From NCBI GenBank assembly GCA_009773355.1, contig WRPG01000006.1, positions 37,576-101,575 of the forward strand: a DNA stretch of 64,000 nucleotides. The letters run 5' to 3'. The notes under the pieces were generated by a model. It was not told where the DNA came from and searched no databases. It saw only the letters and a program-made list of their open reading frames with translations. Source of the DNA: Limisphaerales bacterium (GTDB lineage Bacteria; Verrucomicrobiota; Verrucomicrobiia; Limisphaerales; SXTU01). This document shows, one piece after another, positions 36,455 through 45,941 of the stretch (positions within the stretch are counted from its first letter, which is position 1; every line of letters starts with the position of its first letter). Position numbers and translations under genes: made by a program.

Positions 36455-39400
36455 ATGAAACTGTCCGCCTCCACGTTGTTCCGTCGAATGTTCGCCGCGC
36501 TGATGCTGGCCGTGGTCGTGACGGCGGCACACGCCCAAATCCCCGCGCCCACCGACGCGCCCAAGCCGCGCACGCCGGAAGAAAGCGCCGCCGCCTTCAA
36601 ACTGCCCGCCGGCTTCCGCATGGAAATCATCGCCAGCGAACCGCTCCTCGCGTCGCCCTCCGGCATCTGCTGGGACGAGCGCGGGCGGATGTTCGTGAGC
36701 GAGCTGCACGGCTACAACCTCGCCGGCCAGCTCGACATCGAGGAACTCAACAAGTCCGGCAAGCTCGACACCCAGGTGCGCCGCGTGCAGGCCGACGCGA
36801 AGCACAAGCACGCCGCCGAGCAGGGCACCTTCGGCGTCATCAAGCTCCTCACCGACACCGACGGCGACGGCCGCATGGACAAGGCCACCATCTTCGCCAC
36901 GAACCTCCCTCCCGCCTACGGCCTCGTCCCTGCGCGCGGCGGCGTCATCGTCGCGTGCGCGCCGCACATTCTCTTCTTCGCCGACCGCGACGGCGACGGC
37001 TTCGCGGAGACGAGCGAGATGCTCTTCACTGGCTTCGGCACGGGCGAGCTGGAGCGCGGCATCAACGCGCCGCAATGGGGCGCGGACGGCTGGATTTACT
37101 TCGGTCGCGGCTGGCCCGGCGGCCCCATCACCGGCCCGAAGCTCGCGCAGCCCGTCACCCTGCCCGGCTCCGACTTCCGCATCCGCGCGGACGGCAGCGC
37201 GATTGAGCCGGTCACGGGCAACACGGCCACGTTTGGCTTCACCTTCACGGAGCCGGGCGACCGCTTCACCGTCACGACGCGCAACAGTTTCTTCGTCGCG
37301 CCGCTGCCGTGGCATTACCTCGTGCGCAATCCGGATGCCGCCGCCGGCGCGTTGCAGGTCGCCACCGGCGACGGTCGCGCCTACTCCATCTCGAAGCCGC
37401 ATCCGTGGCGGCAACGGCGCGCCGATGACCCGGCCTACTCGAAATACTACCGCGACCGCTATGGCGCGGCGGAGAGCGAGCCGAACGGCTGGTTCACGTC
37501 CGCCTGCGGGCCGTTGCTGTATCAGGACCGTGCGCTGCCGGGGCTGCACGGCCACTACTTCCTCTGCGAGCCCTCGGGCAATCTCATCCACCGCTCGCTC
37601 CTCGAAGCTGACGGCCCTGCGCTGAAACTCCGTCGCGCACCCGGCGAGGAGCAGTCCGAATTCGCGGCCACGACCGACCAGTGGAGCCACCCGATGCACC
37701 TGCTGCACGGCCCCGACGGCGCGATTTGGGTGGTGGACTACTACCGCGAAATCATCGAGGACTACTCCGCCATCCCGCGCCATCTCCAGCAGCAATACGG
37801 CCTCTACGCCGGCCACGGCCGTGGGCGCATCTACCGCCTCACGCACGCGCAAATGCCCGCCGCGCCCTCCTCAGATTTGAGCAAACTCGACGCGAAGTCG
37901 CTCGCCGGTGAAACCGCCAGCCCGCTCCTGTGGCGTCGCCAAACCGCGCAACGACTCTTGGTGGAGCGCAAGGAGAAGTCCGTCGCGCCAGCACTGCGTG
38001 AAGTGCTCGCTGTTGCCCGTGCCGGCGATTTGCAATCGCCGTCCGTGGGCAACGACAGCACCAAGACGGCGACTACAAGTCGTCGGCACACGGAGCCGAC
38101 CGCCGTCATCACCGCACTCCGCACGCTTGACCAACTCGGCACACTCACGCCCGACGATCTTCGCCCCTTCCTCCGTCACTCCGCCGAACCCGTCCGCATC
38201 CACGCGCTGCAACTCAGCGACCGCTGGTTCGCCAAAAACGAAGGGCGCACGTTGCTCGACGGGATGCTCGCCGCTGCCGCCACAGAGGCCAGCCCACGCG
38301 TGCAAATCCAGCTTGCCCTCAGCCTCGGCGAGAGCCGCGACCCGCGCGCCTTCGCCATGCTCGCCCGCGACGCCCGCGAGCGGCTCGGCGTGCGCTGGAT
38401 GGACACCGCGATTCTCTCCTCCCTCCACCAACGCGGCGGCGAGATGCTGGCCGAACTTCTCCGCGAACCGGGCGAAAGCGCCGCGCTCCTTGGCCGCCTC
38501 GCCCAAGCCATCGGTGCCCGCCGCGACGAAGCCGAACTCGCACGCGTGATGCAACTCGTCGCCGCAACCCCCTCACCCGCCCTTCGGGCACCCTCTCCCC
38601 CAGTGGGGGAGAGGGATGGGGTGAGGGGGTTGTCGGACTTGCAAGCCACCGTCCTCACCGGCCTCGCGCTCGGCCGCAAGAACGCCCCGCGCAAACCGCT
38701 GGCCGACAAATCCGCCCGCGCCGCGCTCGCGAAGCTCGCCGCCAGTCCCGCCGCCGCCGTGCGCTCCGCGACGCGCGCGTTGGAAGACACCTTCGTCCCC
38801 GCCGCGACCGAGGGCGAGACGTTCACCGGCCCCGCCGTCGCGACCGTCACCGAGGTCAGCGACGCAACATTCCGCAAGTTCACCGCCGCGCTCGCCGGCC
38901 CGCGCGACGCGAAGCGCGGTCAGGAGATTTTCACCCTCGCCTGCGCGACGTGCCATCGCATCGGCAAGGAGGGACATGAGTTCGGCCCCGACCTGCTCGG
39001 CGAACTCGGCGTGGCCGAGGAGACGCTCGTGCGCCACATGCTCCTGCCCAATGAGCGCATCCGGCCCGGCTACGAGACGACTGTGGTGGCCACCCGCGAC
39101 GGAGCCTCCGTCGTCGGCCTGCTCAAGGACGACGGCGCGACGAGCCTCACGCTCGCCCAGCCCAACGGCGCGGAGCAGGTGCTCCTGCGCAAGGACGTTT
39201 CCGGCGTGCGCCGCGTGGCCGGCTCGCTGATGCCGAGCTTCGCCGAGACGCTCACGCCCGCCGACCTCGCGAGCCTGCTCACCTGGCTGCGCAGCAACCT
39301 CCGCGCAGATGCGAGCGTGCGCGCGGTGTTGTTCGATGAGGAACCCGGCTTCGCCGCGTTGCTCAATCAGGAGTCCGGCACCGCGACCGTCGAGAGCACT

Positions 39401-39796
39401 GGCGCGGCCTTCGGCAAGCTCTGCTTGCGCATCACGCCGCCGCAGCGCGCGTCGAAGCAGCTTCCCGGCTGGAACTACCGCATCGTGGAGAAGCCCGCCG
39501 CGACGAATGAGTTCCGCTTCCTCCGCCTGAGTTGGAAGGCCAGCGGCGCGGGCGCGATGGTCGAGCTCGCGCGCTCCGGCCAGTGGCCAAAAGCCGAGGA
39601 CCGCAACGGCCGCTACCACGCCGGCCGCAACACGACCGCGTGGCAGTCGCGCGAAGCCAGCCCCACCGCACCGCGCGAGTGGGACACTGTCACCCTCGAC
39701 CTGTGGAAAGACCTCGGAAACTTCACCCTCACCGGCCTCGCCCCGACCGCCATGGGCGGCGACGCGTGGTTTGACAAGATTGAGCTGCTGCGATGA
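36455..39796 (+). CDS. PVC-type heme-binding CxxCH protein (membrane-bound dehydrogenase-like)
   Basis: A 1113-residue protein with a signal peptide (ends AAHAQIPA). Residues about 50-470 form a beta-propeller dehydrogenase domain of the TIGR02604 type: LPAGFRMEIIASEPLLASPS, GICWDERGRMFVSELHGYN, TDTDGDGRMD, APHILFFADRDGDGF and DQWSHPMHLLHGPDGAIWV. A HEAT-like helical region follows, and then a C-terminal cytochrome domain with LACATCHRIGKEGHEFGPDL at about 828-847 (TIGR02603). The last 150 residues form a beta-rich domain. Two Asp/Gly loops resemble EF-hand calcium sites. Residues about 522-546 and 705-726 are encoded by palindromic repeats in frame. Its stop overlaps the next start (ATGA). 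Confidence 0.92.
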   Translation: MKLSASTLFRRMFAALMLAVVVTAAHAQIPAPTDAPKPRTPEESAAAFKLPAGFRMEIIASEPLLASPSGICWDERGRMFVSELHGYNLAGQLDIEELNKSGKLDTQVRRVQADAKHKHAAEQGTFGVIKLLTDTDGDGRMDKATIFATNLPPAYGLVPARGGVIVACAPHILFFADRDGDGFAETSEMLFTGFGTGELERGINAPQWGADGWIYFGRGWPGGPITGPKLAQPVTLPGSDFRIRADGSAIEPVTGNTATFGFTFTEPGDRFTVTTRNSFFVAPLPWHYLVRNPDAAAGALQVATGDGRAYSISKPHPWRQRRADDPAYSKYYRDRYGAAESEPNGWFTSACGPLLYQDRALPGLHGHYFLCEPSGNLIHRSLLEADGPALKLRRAPGEEQSEFAATTDQWSHPMHLLHGPDGAIWVVDYYREIIEDYSAIPRHLQQQYGLYAGHGRGRIYRLTHAQMPAAPSSDLSKLDAKSLAGETASPLLWRRQTAQRLLVERKEKSVAPALREVLAVARAGDLQSPSVGNDSTKTATTSRRHTEPTAVITALRTLDQLGTLTPDDLRPFLRHSAEPVRIHALQLSDRWFAKNEGRTLLDGMLAAAATEASPRVQIQLALSLGESRDPRAFAMLARDARERLGVRWMDTAILSSLHQRGGEMLAELLREPGESAALLGRLAQAIGARRDEAELARVMQLVAATPSPALRAPSPPVGERDGVRGLSDLQATVLTGLALGRKNAPRKPLADKSARAALAKLAASPAAAVRSATRALEDTFVPAATEGETFTGPAVATVTEVSDATFRKFTAALAGPRDAKRGQEIFTLACATCHRIGKEGHEFGPDLLGELGVAEETLVRHMLLPNERIRPGYETTVVATRDGASVVGLLKDDGATSLTLAQPNGAEQVLLRKDVSGVRRVAGSLMPSFAETLTPADLASLLTWLRSNLRADASVRAVLFDEEPGFAALLNQESGTATVESTGAAFGKLCLRITPPQRASKQLPGWNYRIVEKPAATNEFRFLRLSWKASGAGAMVELARSGQWPKAEDRNGRYHAGRNTTAWQSREASPTAPREWDTVTLDLWKDLGNFTLTGLAPTAMGGDAWFDKIELLR
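38018..38093. repeat. Inverted repeat inside the heme-protein gene
   Basis: The left arm from 38018 (ccgtgccggcgatttgcaatc) pairs imperfectly with 38065-38093 (ctacaagtcgtcggcacacgg). It is translated as a linker in the HEAT-like region. Confidence 0.75.
38568..38631. repeat. CCCTCACCC/GGGTGAGGG palindrome inside the heme-protein gene
   Basis: The left arm cccctcacccgcccttcggg and the right arm (ggggagagggatggggtgag...) flank ctctcccccagtgggggagag. It is translated as PSPALRAPSPPVGERDGVRG. It belongs to the same family as 51040-51176. Confidence 0.88.
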
Positions 39797-41640
39797 AGCG
39801 CCTGACTTCACTTCTCCTCACGCTGCTCGCGTTCACGGCCCTAGCCGCTGAACCGCTGGACTTCACCGTGAAGCTGGAGACCGTGCTCAAGCACGACGAC
39901 GGCAAGTTCCTCTGGTTCCACCCGCGCGCGGCGGCCATCCCCGGCGCCGACCCGGCCGCGCCCGCCGCAGTGATGACCATCCAGAAGCACCTCAAGGTCT
40001 CGGACTATTACTCCGGTCTGCATGTGATGACTCGTGCGACGCCCGCCGCGCCGTGGACCGGCCCGGTGCTGCCGCCCGAGCTGGATTGGAAGCAGCAGCC
40101 CGACGGCGTGACCATCAGTGTGGCGGACGTGACGCCCGGCTGGCACGCGCCGACGGGCCGGCTCCTCGCCATTGGCTGCCAGGTCCGCTACAGCCCAAAG
40201 GGCGCGCAGCTTGACGACGTGAAGCGCGCCCACCAGACCGTTTATGCCGTGCTCGACCCGAAGTCCGGCAAATGGTCGCCGTGGCAGGTGCTGGAACTGC
40301 CGGCGGACGAGGAATTCAACTTCGCCCGCAACGCTTGTGCACAGTGGCTGGTGCGGCCCGACGGCTCGTTGCTCGTGCCGCTCTACATCGGCAAGAGCGC
40401 GAAGGACCGCTTCAGCACCACGGTTGCCGAGTGCCTCTTCGACGGGACGAAGCTGACTTATGTGCGCCACGGCAGCGTGCTGCGGCTGCCGGTCGCACGC
40501 GGGCTTTACGAGCCGTCGCTCGTCGCGTTTCAGGGGCGCTACTTCCTCACGCTGCGCAACGACGTGCGCGGCTACGTCAGCGTAAGCAATGACGGCCAGA
40601 ACTTCGCCGAGCCAAAGCGGTGGCTCTTCGACGACGGCACCGAGCTGGGCAGCTACAACACGCAGCAGCACTGGCTCGCGCACAGCGACGGGCTGTTCCT
40701 CATCTACACTCGTCGCGGCGCGAACAACGACCACATCATCCGCCATCGCGCGCCGCTCTTCATGGCGCAGGTGGACCCGGCCACGCTGCGCGTTCGTCGG
40801 GCAACGGAGAAGGTCGTCGTGCCCGAGCGCGGCGCGGAGTTGGGGAACTTCGGCTGCAACGCATTTAACGAGTCGGAGTCCTGGGTGACCGTGTCGGAGG
40901 GCATGTTCATGAAGGACTCAAAACAGCGCGGCGCGGAAGGTGCGACCTTCGTGGCCCGCATTCTGTGGTCGAAGCCGAATCGACTCGCCCGCGCCACCGC
41001 ACCCGCCGCGAACAAGCTCCGCATCGTCACGCTCGGCGACTCCATCACGAAGGGCGTGCGCTCCGGCGTGAAGGCGGAGGAGACGTTTGCCGCGCGGCTG
41101 GAAGCGGCATTGCGCACTGAAGGCGTGGAAGCTTCCGTGACCAACGTCGGCATCGGCGGCGAGCGCACAGACCAGGCTTTGCGCCGGCTGACTAAGGATG
41201 TCCTCGCGCAGAAGCCCAGCGTCGTCACCATCATGTATGGCACGAACGACAGTTACGTGGACCAAGGCAAGAACGCCTCGCGCATTACCGGGGAGGAGTA
41301 TCGCGCCAATCTCGCTCGCCTCGTGGACGAGCTGCGCGCCGCCGGCATCACGCCCGTGCTGATGACCGAGCCGCGCTGGGGCAGGAACGCGAAGCCCAAT
41401 GGCGTGGGCGAGCACCCGAACGTGCGGTTGGAGCAATACGTCGCCGCCTGCCGCGCCGTCGCCGCCGAGAAGCGCACGCCGCTGGTGGACCACTACCAGC
41501 ACTGGACCAACGCCGAGGCCAAGGGCACCGACATCGGAAGCTGGACCACCGACCAGTGCCATCCAAATCCCGAAGGCCACCGTGTGCTCGCCGAACTCAT
41601 GCTGCCGGTCGTCCGCCGCGCGCTCCCCATTGCCCGATGA
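39793..41640 (+). CDS. Sialidase-like beta-propeller fused to SGNH/GDSL hydrolase
   Basis: A 615-residue secreted protein (signal peptide ends TALAAEPL). The N-terminal 400 residues look like a sialidase/BNR-type propeller: HPRAAAIPG, LLVPLYIGKSAKDRFSTTVA, RGLYEPSLVAFQGRYFLTLR, VSVSNDGQNFAEP. From about residue 408 an SGNH hydrolase follows: block I VTLGDSITKG, block II GIGGERTDQ, block III YGTNDSY, block V DQCHPNPEG. Such enzymes often deacetylate sugars. The fusion suggests binding or cleaving of a sugar chain coupled to ester removal. The start overlaps the preceding stop and its own stop overlaps the next start (ATGA both times), so translation is tightly coupled. Confidence 0.87.
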   Translation: MKRLTSLLLTLLAFTALAAEPLDFTVKLETVLKHDDGKFLWFHPRAAAIPGADPAAPAAVMTIQKHLKVSDYYSGLHVMTRATPAAPWTGPVLPPELDWKQQPDGVTISVADVTPGWHAPTGRLLAIGCQVRYSPKGAQLDDVKRAHQTVYAVLDPKSGKWSPWQVLELPADEEFNFARNACAQWLVRPDGSLLVPLYIGKSAKDRFSTTVAECLFDGTKLTYVRHGSVLRLPVARGLYEPSLVAFQGRYFLTLRNDVRGYVSVSNDGQNFAEPKRWLFDDGTELGSYNTQQHWLAHSDGLFLIYTRRGANNDHIIRHRAPLFMAQVDPATLRVRRATEKVVVPERGAELGNFGCNAFNESESWVTVSEGMFMKDSKQRGAEGATFVARILWSKPNRLARATAPAANKLRIVTLGDSITKGVRSGVKAEETFAARLEAALRTEGVEASVTNVGIGGERTDQALRRLTKDVLAQKPSVVTIMYGTNDSYVDQGKNASRITGEEYRANLARLVDELRAAGITPVLMTEPRWGRNAKPNGVGEHPNVRLEQYVAACRAVAAEKRTPLVDHYQHWTNAEAKGTDIGSWTTDQCHPNPEGHRVLAELMLPVVRRALPIAR

Positions 41641-44477
41641 CGCAACGCTGTTTCCTCGTTTGTCTGTGGTCGCTGCTGGCGGCGCTGTCGTGCCATGCCG
41701 CCCCGAAGCCAGCGGACGCCGCGACTTGGTGGTCCTATCAGCCGGTGGTTCGCCCTGCGTTGCCAGCGGTGAAGAACTCCGGCTGGGTTCGCAACGACGT
41801 GGACCGCTTCATCCTCGCCCGGCTGGAGGTGAAGGGTCTGCGGCCCTCGCCCGAGGCCGACCCACGCACCTTGATTCGCCGCCTCTACTTTGACCTCCTC
41901 GGCCTGCCGCCGACACCGGAAGAAGTCGAGGCGTTCGTCCGCGAGTGTTCCTCGATCGGCAATCGGCAATCGGCAATCGCCAAGCTCGTGGACAAGCTCC
42001 TCGCCTCCCCGCACTACGGCGAGCGCTGGGCGCGCCACTGGCTCGACATCGCCCACTACGCCGACACCCACGGCTTCGAGCGCGACCAGCTCCGGCCGAA
42101 CGCCTGGCGTTACCGCGATTATGTCATCGCCGCCCTCAACGCCGACAAGCCCTACGACCAGTTCCTCCGCGAGCAAATCGCCGGCGATGTCCTTGCGGAG
42201 AAGTTCAAGGTTCAAGGTTCAAGGTTCAAGGTTCGCGACGGCGCTTCGAGCGCACCCGACCAAACCAACCTTGAACTTGGAACTTCGAACCTGGAACTGG
42301 TCGCTGCGACCGGCTTCCTCGCCGCCGGCCCGTGGGACTTCGTCGGCCAGGTCGAGACGCGCAGCGACATGCTCAAGCGCGCCGCCCGCGCCGATGACCT
42401 CGATGACATAGTCACGCAGGTCCTCACCGCCTCGATGGGCGTGACCATCAACTGCGCCCGCTGCCACGACCACAAGCTCGACCCCATTTCGCAGCGCGAA
42501 TACTACGGTCTTTGGGCGGTTTTCTCTGGCGTGAAGCGCGGCGACCGCGAACTCGATCCCGCCGCCACTGCGCGTCGTGAAGTCGAACGCCAGCCGCTCC
42601 AGACCCGTCTTCGGGAAATCACTACCGAGCTGGGCCGGCTCACCGGCGAAGGGCTAGACCTTGCGGACATGGTCGGCGGCGGCAACGGGCGCGGCAACGG
42701 CGTGAAGGGCGCGGGCCTCGACCTCCGCACCGGCAACGTGGTGAAGGACAAGCTCGGCTACCACCGCGACATCCAGGTCAACCGCCGACAGAAGCCCGAG
42801 TGGCCGGATGCGAACGCGCCGAAGTTCGTGCAGTGGATTTTCCTGCCGGACGGCAAATCCCCGGTGCAGCTCGCCAACCAGGTCACGGTCAGCAATCTCC
42901 CGCCCACCTCGGGCCACGCGTGGGATGCGATTCGCAACGGCCCGCTGAACGCACAGGTCTCGACCAAGCTCGACGGCGTGGACTTCGCCACGGCCGGCCA
43001 TTCGATTCTCGGCCTGCACGCGAACGCCGGCATCACCTTCGACCTCGCCGAGATTCGCAAGGCCAGCGGCTTCGCGAAGCTCCGCTTCACCGCGCAGGTC
43101 GGCTTCGGTGCGGGACCAAGCGCCGCCACGACGCGTGCGGACTTCAGTGTGTTCGCCGGCAAGGAGCTGCTTTTTCAGAAGCTCAAGCTGCGCAAGGACG
43201 AGTCCACCCGCGTGGACGTGGCCCTGCCAGACGCCGCCGGGACGCTCACGCTCATTGCCACCGACGGCGGCGACGGCATCGGGCACGACCTGCTCTTCCT
43301 CGGCGATGCGCGCCTCGCACTCGACCGGGACTTGCAGGCTCTCGCCGCCGCCGACCGCGCGCGCATCGAGTCCCTGCGCGCCGAGGAGAAGCAGTTGACC
43401 ATCGCGCTCAACGCGAAGGCTGACCCCGAGAAGGTCTATGCCATCACGAACACCGAGCCGGCCGTGGTGAGGTTGCTCCGCCGGGGCAATCCCGAGGACG
43501 CGCAGGAGGAAGTCGGCCCCGGCACGCTCGGCTGCGTGAAGCACGCCCCCGCCGACTTCGCCCGCGCGAAGACCGAGGGCGAGCGCCGCCTCGCGCTGGC
43601 CGAGTGGATTACGCATCCCGCCAACCCGCTCACGCGCCGCGTGCTGGTGAACCGCCTCTGGCACCACCACTTCGGCATGGGCATCGTGGACACGCCCAGC
43701 GACTTCGGCAAAGGCGGCGGCCTGCCCTCGCACCCCGAGCTGCTCGACTGGCTGGCGGAGGAGTTTCTGGCACGCGGCTGGTCGCTGAAGGCGTTGCACC
43801 GGCTCATTTGCACGTCGGCGACCTACCAGCAGTCCTCTTCTTACGCATTACGTGTTACGGATTACGCCGCCGTAAAACGTAAAGAAGTAATTCGTAAGGA
43901 AGGCGTTGCTGACGCAACGGTTCTCGATTCTTCCAACCGCCTCCTCTGGCGTCAGAACCCCCGTCGCCTCGACGCCGAGTCCACGCGCGACGCCGTGCTC
44001 GCCGTCAGCGGCAAGCTGAACCTCGACGCCGGCGGCCCCGGCTGGCGCGACTTCAAATACACCGAGGCCTACGCGCCCATCTACCAATACGTGACCGCCG
44101 ACACGCCGGAGCTGTGGCGGCGCAGCATTTACCGCTTCATCGTGCGCACCACGCCGCACCAGTTCATGACCACGCTGGACTGTCCGAATCCCGCGAACCT
44201 CACCCCCGCGCGCACCGCCACGACCACCGCGCTGCAAGCGCTCACGCTCTCGAACAATGAGTTCATGCTGCAACAAGCCCGCCACCTCGCCACGCGCGTC
44301 GAACGCGAGACCGGCGCGGACCCCGCCGCGCAAATCACCCGCGCGTTCCAACTCGCCTTCGCCCGTCCGCCCAGCCAGCCGGAACTGGCCGCCGCGCGTG
44401 ACCTTGTCCGCGCCGACGGCGTCTTCCCCCTCTGCCGCATGCTGCTCAATGCCAACGAATTTGTTTATGTGGACTGA
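41637..44477 (+). CDS. DUF1549/DUF1553 protein with NPCBM-like insertion
   Basis: A 946-residue protein starting at ATG 41637, with a signal peptide ending [11 protein letters not shown]1549 carries [20 protein letters not shown] and the heme-like motif [13 protein letters not shown]; unlike the 724-4053 protein there is no separate N-terminal cytochrome. Between DUF1549 and DUF1553, residues about 400-570 ([54 protein letters not shown]) resemble an NPCBM carbohydrate-binding module. DUF1553 follows ([20 protein letters not shown]). Residues about 107-115, 189-221 and 735-755 are repeat-encoded. It is coupled to the upstream gene through ATGA. Confidence 0.92.
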   Translation: MTQRCFLVCLWSLLAALSCHAAPKPADAATWWSYQPVVRPALPAVKNSGWVRNDVDRFILARLEVKGLRPSPEADPRTLIRRLYFDLLGLPPTPEEVEAFVRECSSIGNRQSAIAKLVDKLLASPHYGERWARHWLDIAHYADTHGFERDQLRPNAWRYRDYVIAALNADKPYDQFLREQIAGDVLAEKFKVQGSRFKVRDGASSAPDQTNLELGTSNLELVAATGFLAAGPWDFVGQVETRSDMLKRAARADDLDDIVTQVLTASMGVTINCARCHDHKLDPISQREYYGLWAVFSGVKRGDRELDPAATARREVERQPLQTRLREITTELGRLTGEGLDLADMVGGGNGRGNGVKGAGLDLRTGNVVKDKLGYHRDIQVNRRQKPEWPDANAPKFVQWIFLPDGKSPVQLANQVTVSNLPPTSGHAWDAIRNGPLNAQVSTKLDGVDFATAGHSILGLHANAGITFDLAEIRKASGFAKLRFTAQVGFGAGPSAATTRADFSVFAGKELLFQKLKLRKDESTRVDVALPDAAGTLTLIATDGGDGIGHDLLFLGDARLALDRDLQALAAADRARIESLRAEEKQLTIALNAKADPEKVYAITNTEPAVVRLLRRGNPEDAQEEVGPGTLGCVKHAPADFARAKTEGERRLALAEWITHPANPLTRRVLVNRLWHHHFGMGIVDTPSDFGKGGGLPSHPELLDWLAEEFLARGWSLKALHRLICTSATYQQSSSYALRVTDYAAVKRKEVIRKEGVADATVLDSSNRLLWRQNPRRLDAESTRDAVLAVSGKLNLDAGGPGWRDFKYTEAYAPIYQYVTADTPELWRRSIYRFIVRTTPHQFMTTLDCPNPANLTPARTATTTALQALTLSNNEFMLQQARHLATRVERETGADPAAQITRAFQLAFARPPSQPELAAARDLVRADGVFPLCRMLLNANEFVYVD
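41955..41981. repeat. Heptamer array (CAATCGG)x3-4 in DUF1549
   Basis: Translated as [10 protein letters not shown] just before [14 protein letters not shown], the same protein position as the array at 3384-3418 in the paralog. Confidence 0.9.
42202..42299. repeat. Inverted repeat with AAGGTTC heptamer arms in DUF1549
   Basis: The left arm 42202-42234 is (aaggttc)x4 and the right arm 42266-42299 is its complement with variation (aaccttgaacttggaac...). It is translated as [10 protein letters not shown], a polar loop, then [11 protein letters not shown]. Confidence 0.92.
43841..43899. repeat. Inverted repeat with ATTACG-type heptamer arms
   Basis: The left arm ttacgcattacgtgttacgg and the right arm cgtaaaacgtaaagaagtaa, then ttcgtaag. 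It is translated as [19 protein letters not shown] in DUF1553, at the same site as the nested element of the 54175 gene. Confidence 0.88.
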
Positions 44478-44493
44478 GCACCGGCTCCAACCC

Positions 44494-45906
44494 ATGAAAC
44501 AACTGCTGAAACTTCTGACCCTCGCCTTCGCCGCGCTGTTGCTGGCCGCGTCGCCCGCCGCGCCCGCCGCGCAGCCCAATCTCATCCTCTTCCTCGCCGA
44601 CGACCTCGGCTATGGCGACCTCGCGTGCTTCGGCCACCCCATCATCAAGACGCCGAACCTCGACGCGTTCGCGAAGCAGGGCGTGCGGCTGACGCAGTGC
44701 TACTCGGCCAGCGCAGTGTGCTCGCCGTCGCGGTCGGCTCTGCTCACGGGACGCACGCCGCATCGCAACGGCGTCTACACCTGGATTGCCGAGGGCGCGC
44801 CGGTGCATCTGCGCACGAGCGAAATCACCCTGCCCAAGCTGCTCAAGGGCGCGGGTTACGCGACGTGCCACAGCGGCAAGTGGCACCTCAACGGCCTCTT
44901 CAACAATCCCGCCCAGCCGCAGCCCGGCGACCACGGTTACGACTGGTGGATGGCCACGCAGAACAACGCCGGGCCGTCGCACGAGAACCCGAGCAACTTC
45001 GTCCGCAACGGCCAGGCCGTCGGGAAGCTCGAAGGCTATTCCGCGCCGCTCGTCGTGAGCGAGGCGGTGACGTGGCTGAAGGAGAAGCGCGACCAGTCGA
45101 AGCCCTTCTTCCTCGCCGTGTGGACCCACGAGCCGCACTACCCGATCAAGTCGGACCCGAAGTTCAAGGCGCTCTACCCCGACCTCGCCGATGACGTGCA
45201 GCGCGAGCATCACGCGAATGTCACGCAGATGGACTTCGCCTTTGGCCAGCTCATGAAGGCGCTCGACGAGCAGAAGCTCGCGGACAACACGTTCGTGCTC
45301 TTCACCTCGGACAACGGCCCCGAAGGCGACGGCATCAAGACGCCGGGGCGCGGCTCCAGCGGCGGCCTGCGCGGTCGCAAGCGGGACATGCACGAAGGCG
45401 GCATCCGCGTGCCCGGCATCGCGCGCTGGCCCGGCCACATCAAGCCCGGCACCACGAGCGAGGTCCCGGTCATCGGCAGCGATGTGTTCCCGACGATGCT
45501 GGGCATCGCCGGCGTGAAGTCGCCGGAAGGCCGCACGCTTGATGGCGTGAACGTGCTGCCGGTGCTCACCGGGGCTTCGACAAAGGTGGCGCGCCCGCAG
45601 CCACTTTTCTGGCGCTTGCACATGGCCCCGAACGCGAAGATGGCGATGCGCGTGGGCGACTGGAAGATTCTCGCGAACGCCGAGCTGACCGAATTCGAAC
45701 TCTACAACCTCAAGACTGACCCAAAGGAAGCCACCGACTTAAAGTCCGCCGAGCCGCAGCGTTTCGCCGCCTTGCGCGAGCAGTTGGTCAAGCACAACGC
45801 CGCCGTGGACGCCGAAGGCCCGGACTGGTGGAAAACCCTCAGCCCGAACGGCGGCAAGGCCAATTCCGCCGAGCCGGCGGCGAAGAAGAAGGGGAAGAAG
45901 CAGTGA
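44494..45906 (+). CDS. Type I sulfatase, secreted
   Basis: A 470-residue protein starting at ATG 44494 (MKQLLKLLTLAFAALLLA), with a signal peptide ending APAAQPN. It has the LFLADDLGYGD metal site, the sulfatase signature CSPSRSALLTGRTPHRNG with the Cys76 formylglycine position, ATCHSGKWHLNG, and FTSDNGPEGDG. The C-terminal tail is Lys-rich. It belongs to the arylsulfatase/N-acetylgalactosamine-sulfatase-like branch and would remove sulfate from glycans outside the cytoplasm. It sits 16 bp after the DUF1549 stop and is the first of two sulfatases in the train. The substrate cannot be assigned from sequence alone. Confidence 0.93.
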   Translation: MKQLLKLLTLAFAALLLAASPAAPAAQPNLILFLADDLGYGDLACFGHPIIKTPNLDAFAKQGVRLTQCYSASAVCSPSRSALLTGRTPHRNGVYTWIAEGAPVHLRTSEITLPKLLKGAGYATCHSGKWHLNGLFNNPAQPQPGDHGYDWWMATQNNAGPSHENPSNFVRNGQAVGKLEGYSAPLVVSEAVTWLKEKRDQSKPFFLAVWTHEPHYPIKSDPKFKALYPDLADDVQREHHANVTQMDFAFGQLMKALDEQKLADNTFVLFTSDNGPEGDGIKTPGRGSSGGLRGRKRDMHEGGIRVPGIARWPGHIKPGTTSEVPVIGSDVFPTMLGIAGVKSPEGRTLDGVNVLPVLTGASTKVARPQPLFWRLHMAPNAKMAMRVGDWKILANAELTEFELYNLKTDPKEATDLKSAEPQRFAALREQLVKHNAAVDAEGPDWWKTLSPNGGKANSAEPAAKKKGKKQ

Positions 45907-45941
45907 ACTCTTTTCGTCAGTCAAACCGACCACGCACCACC

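Noticed and set aside
35825..37852. Long minus-strand open frame (about 675 codons) opposite the beta-helix and heme protein genes
   Set aside because: No recognisable motif, Arg/Val/Ala-rich, and fully overlapped by two well-supported genes.
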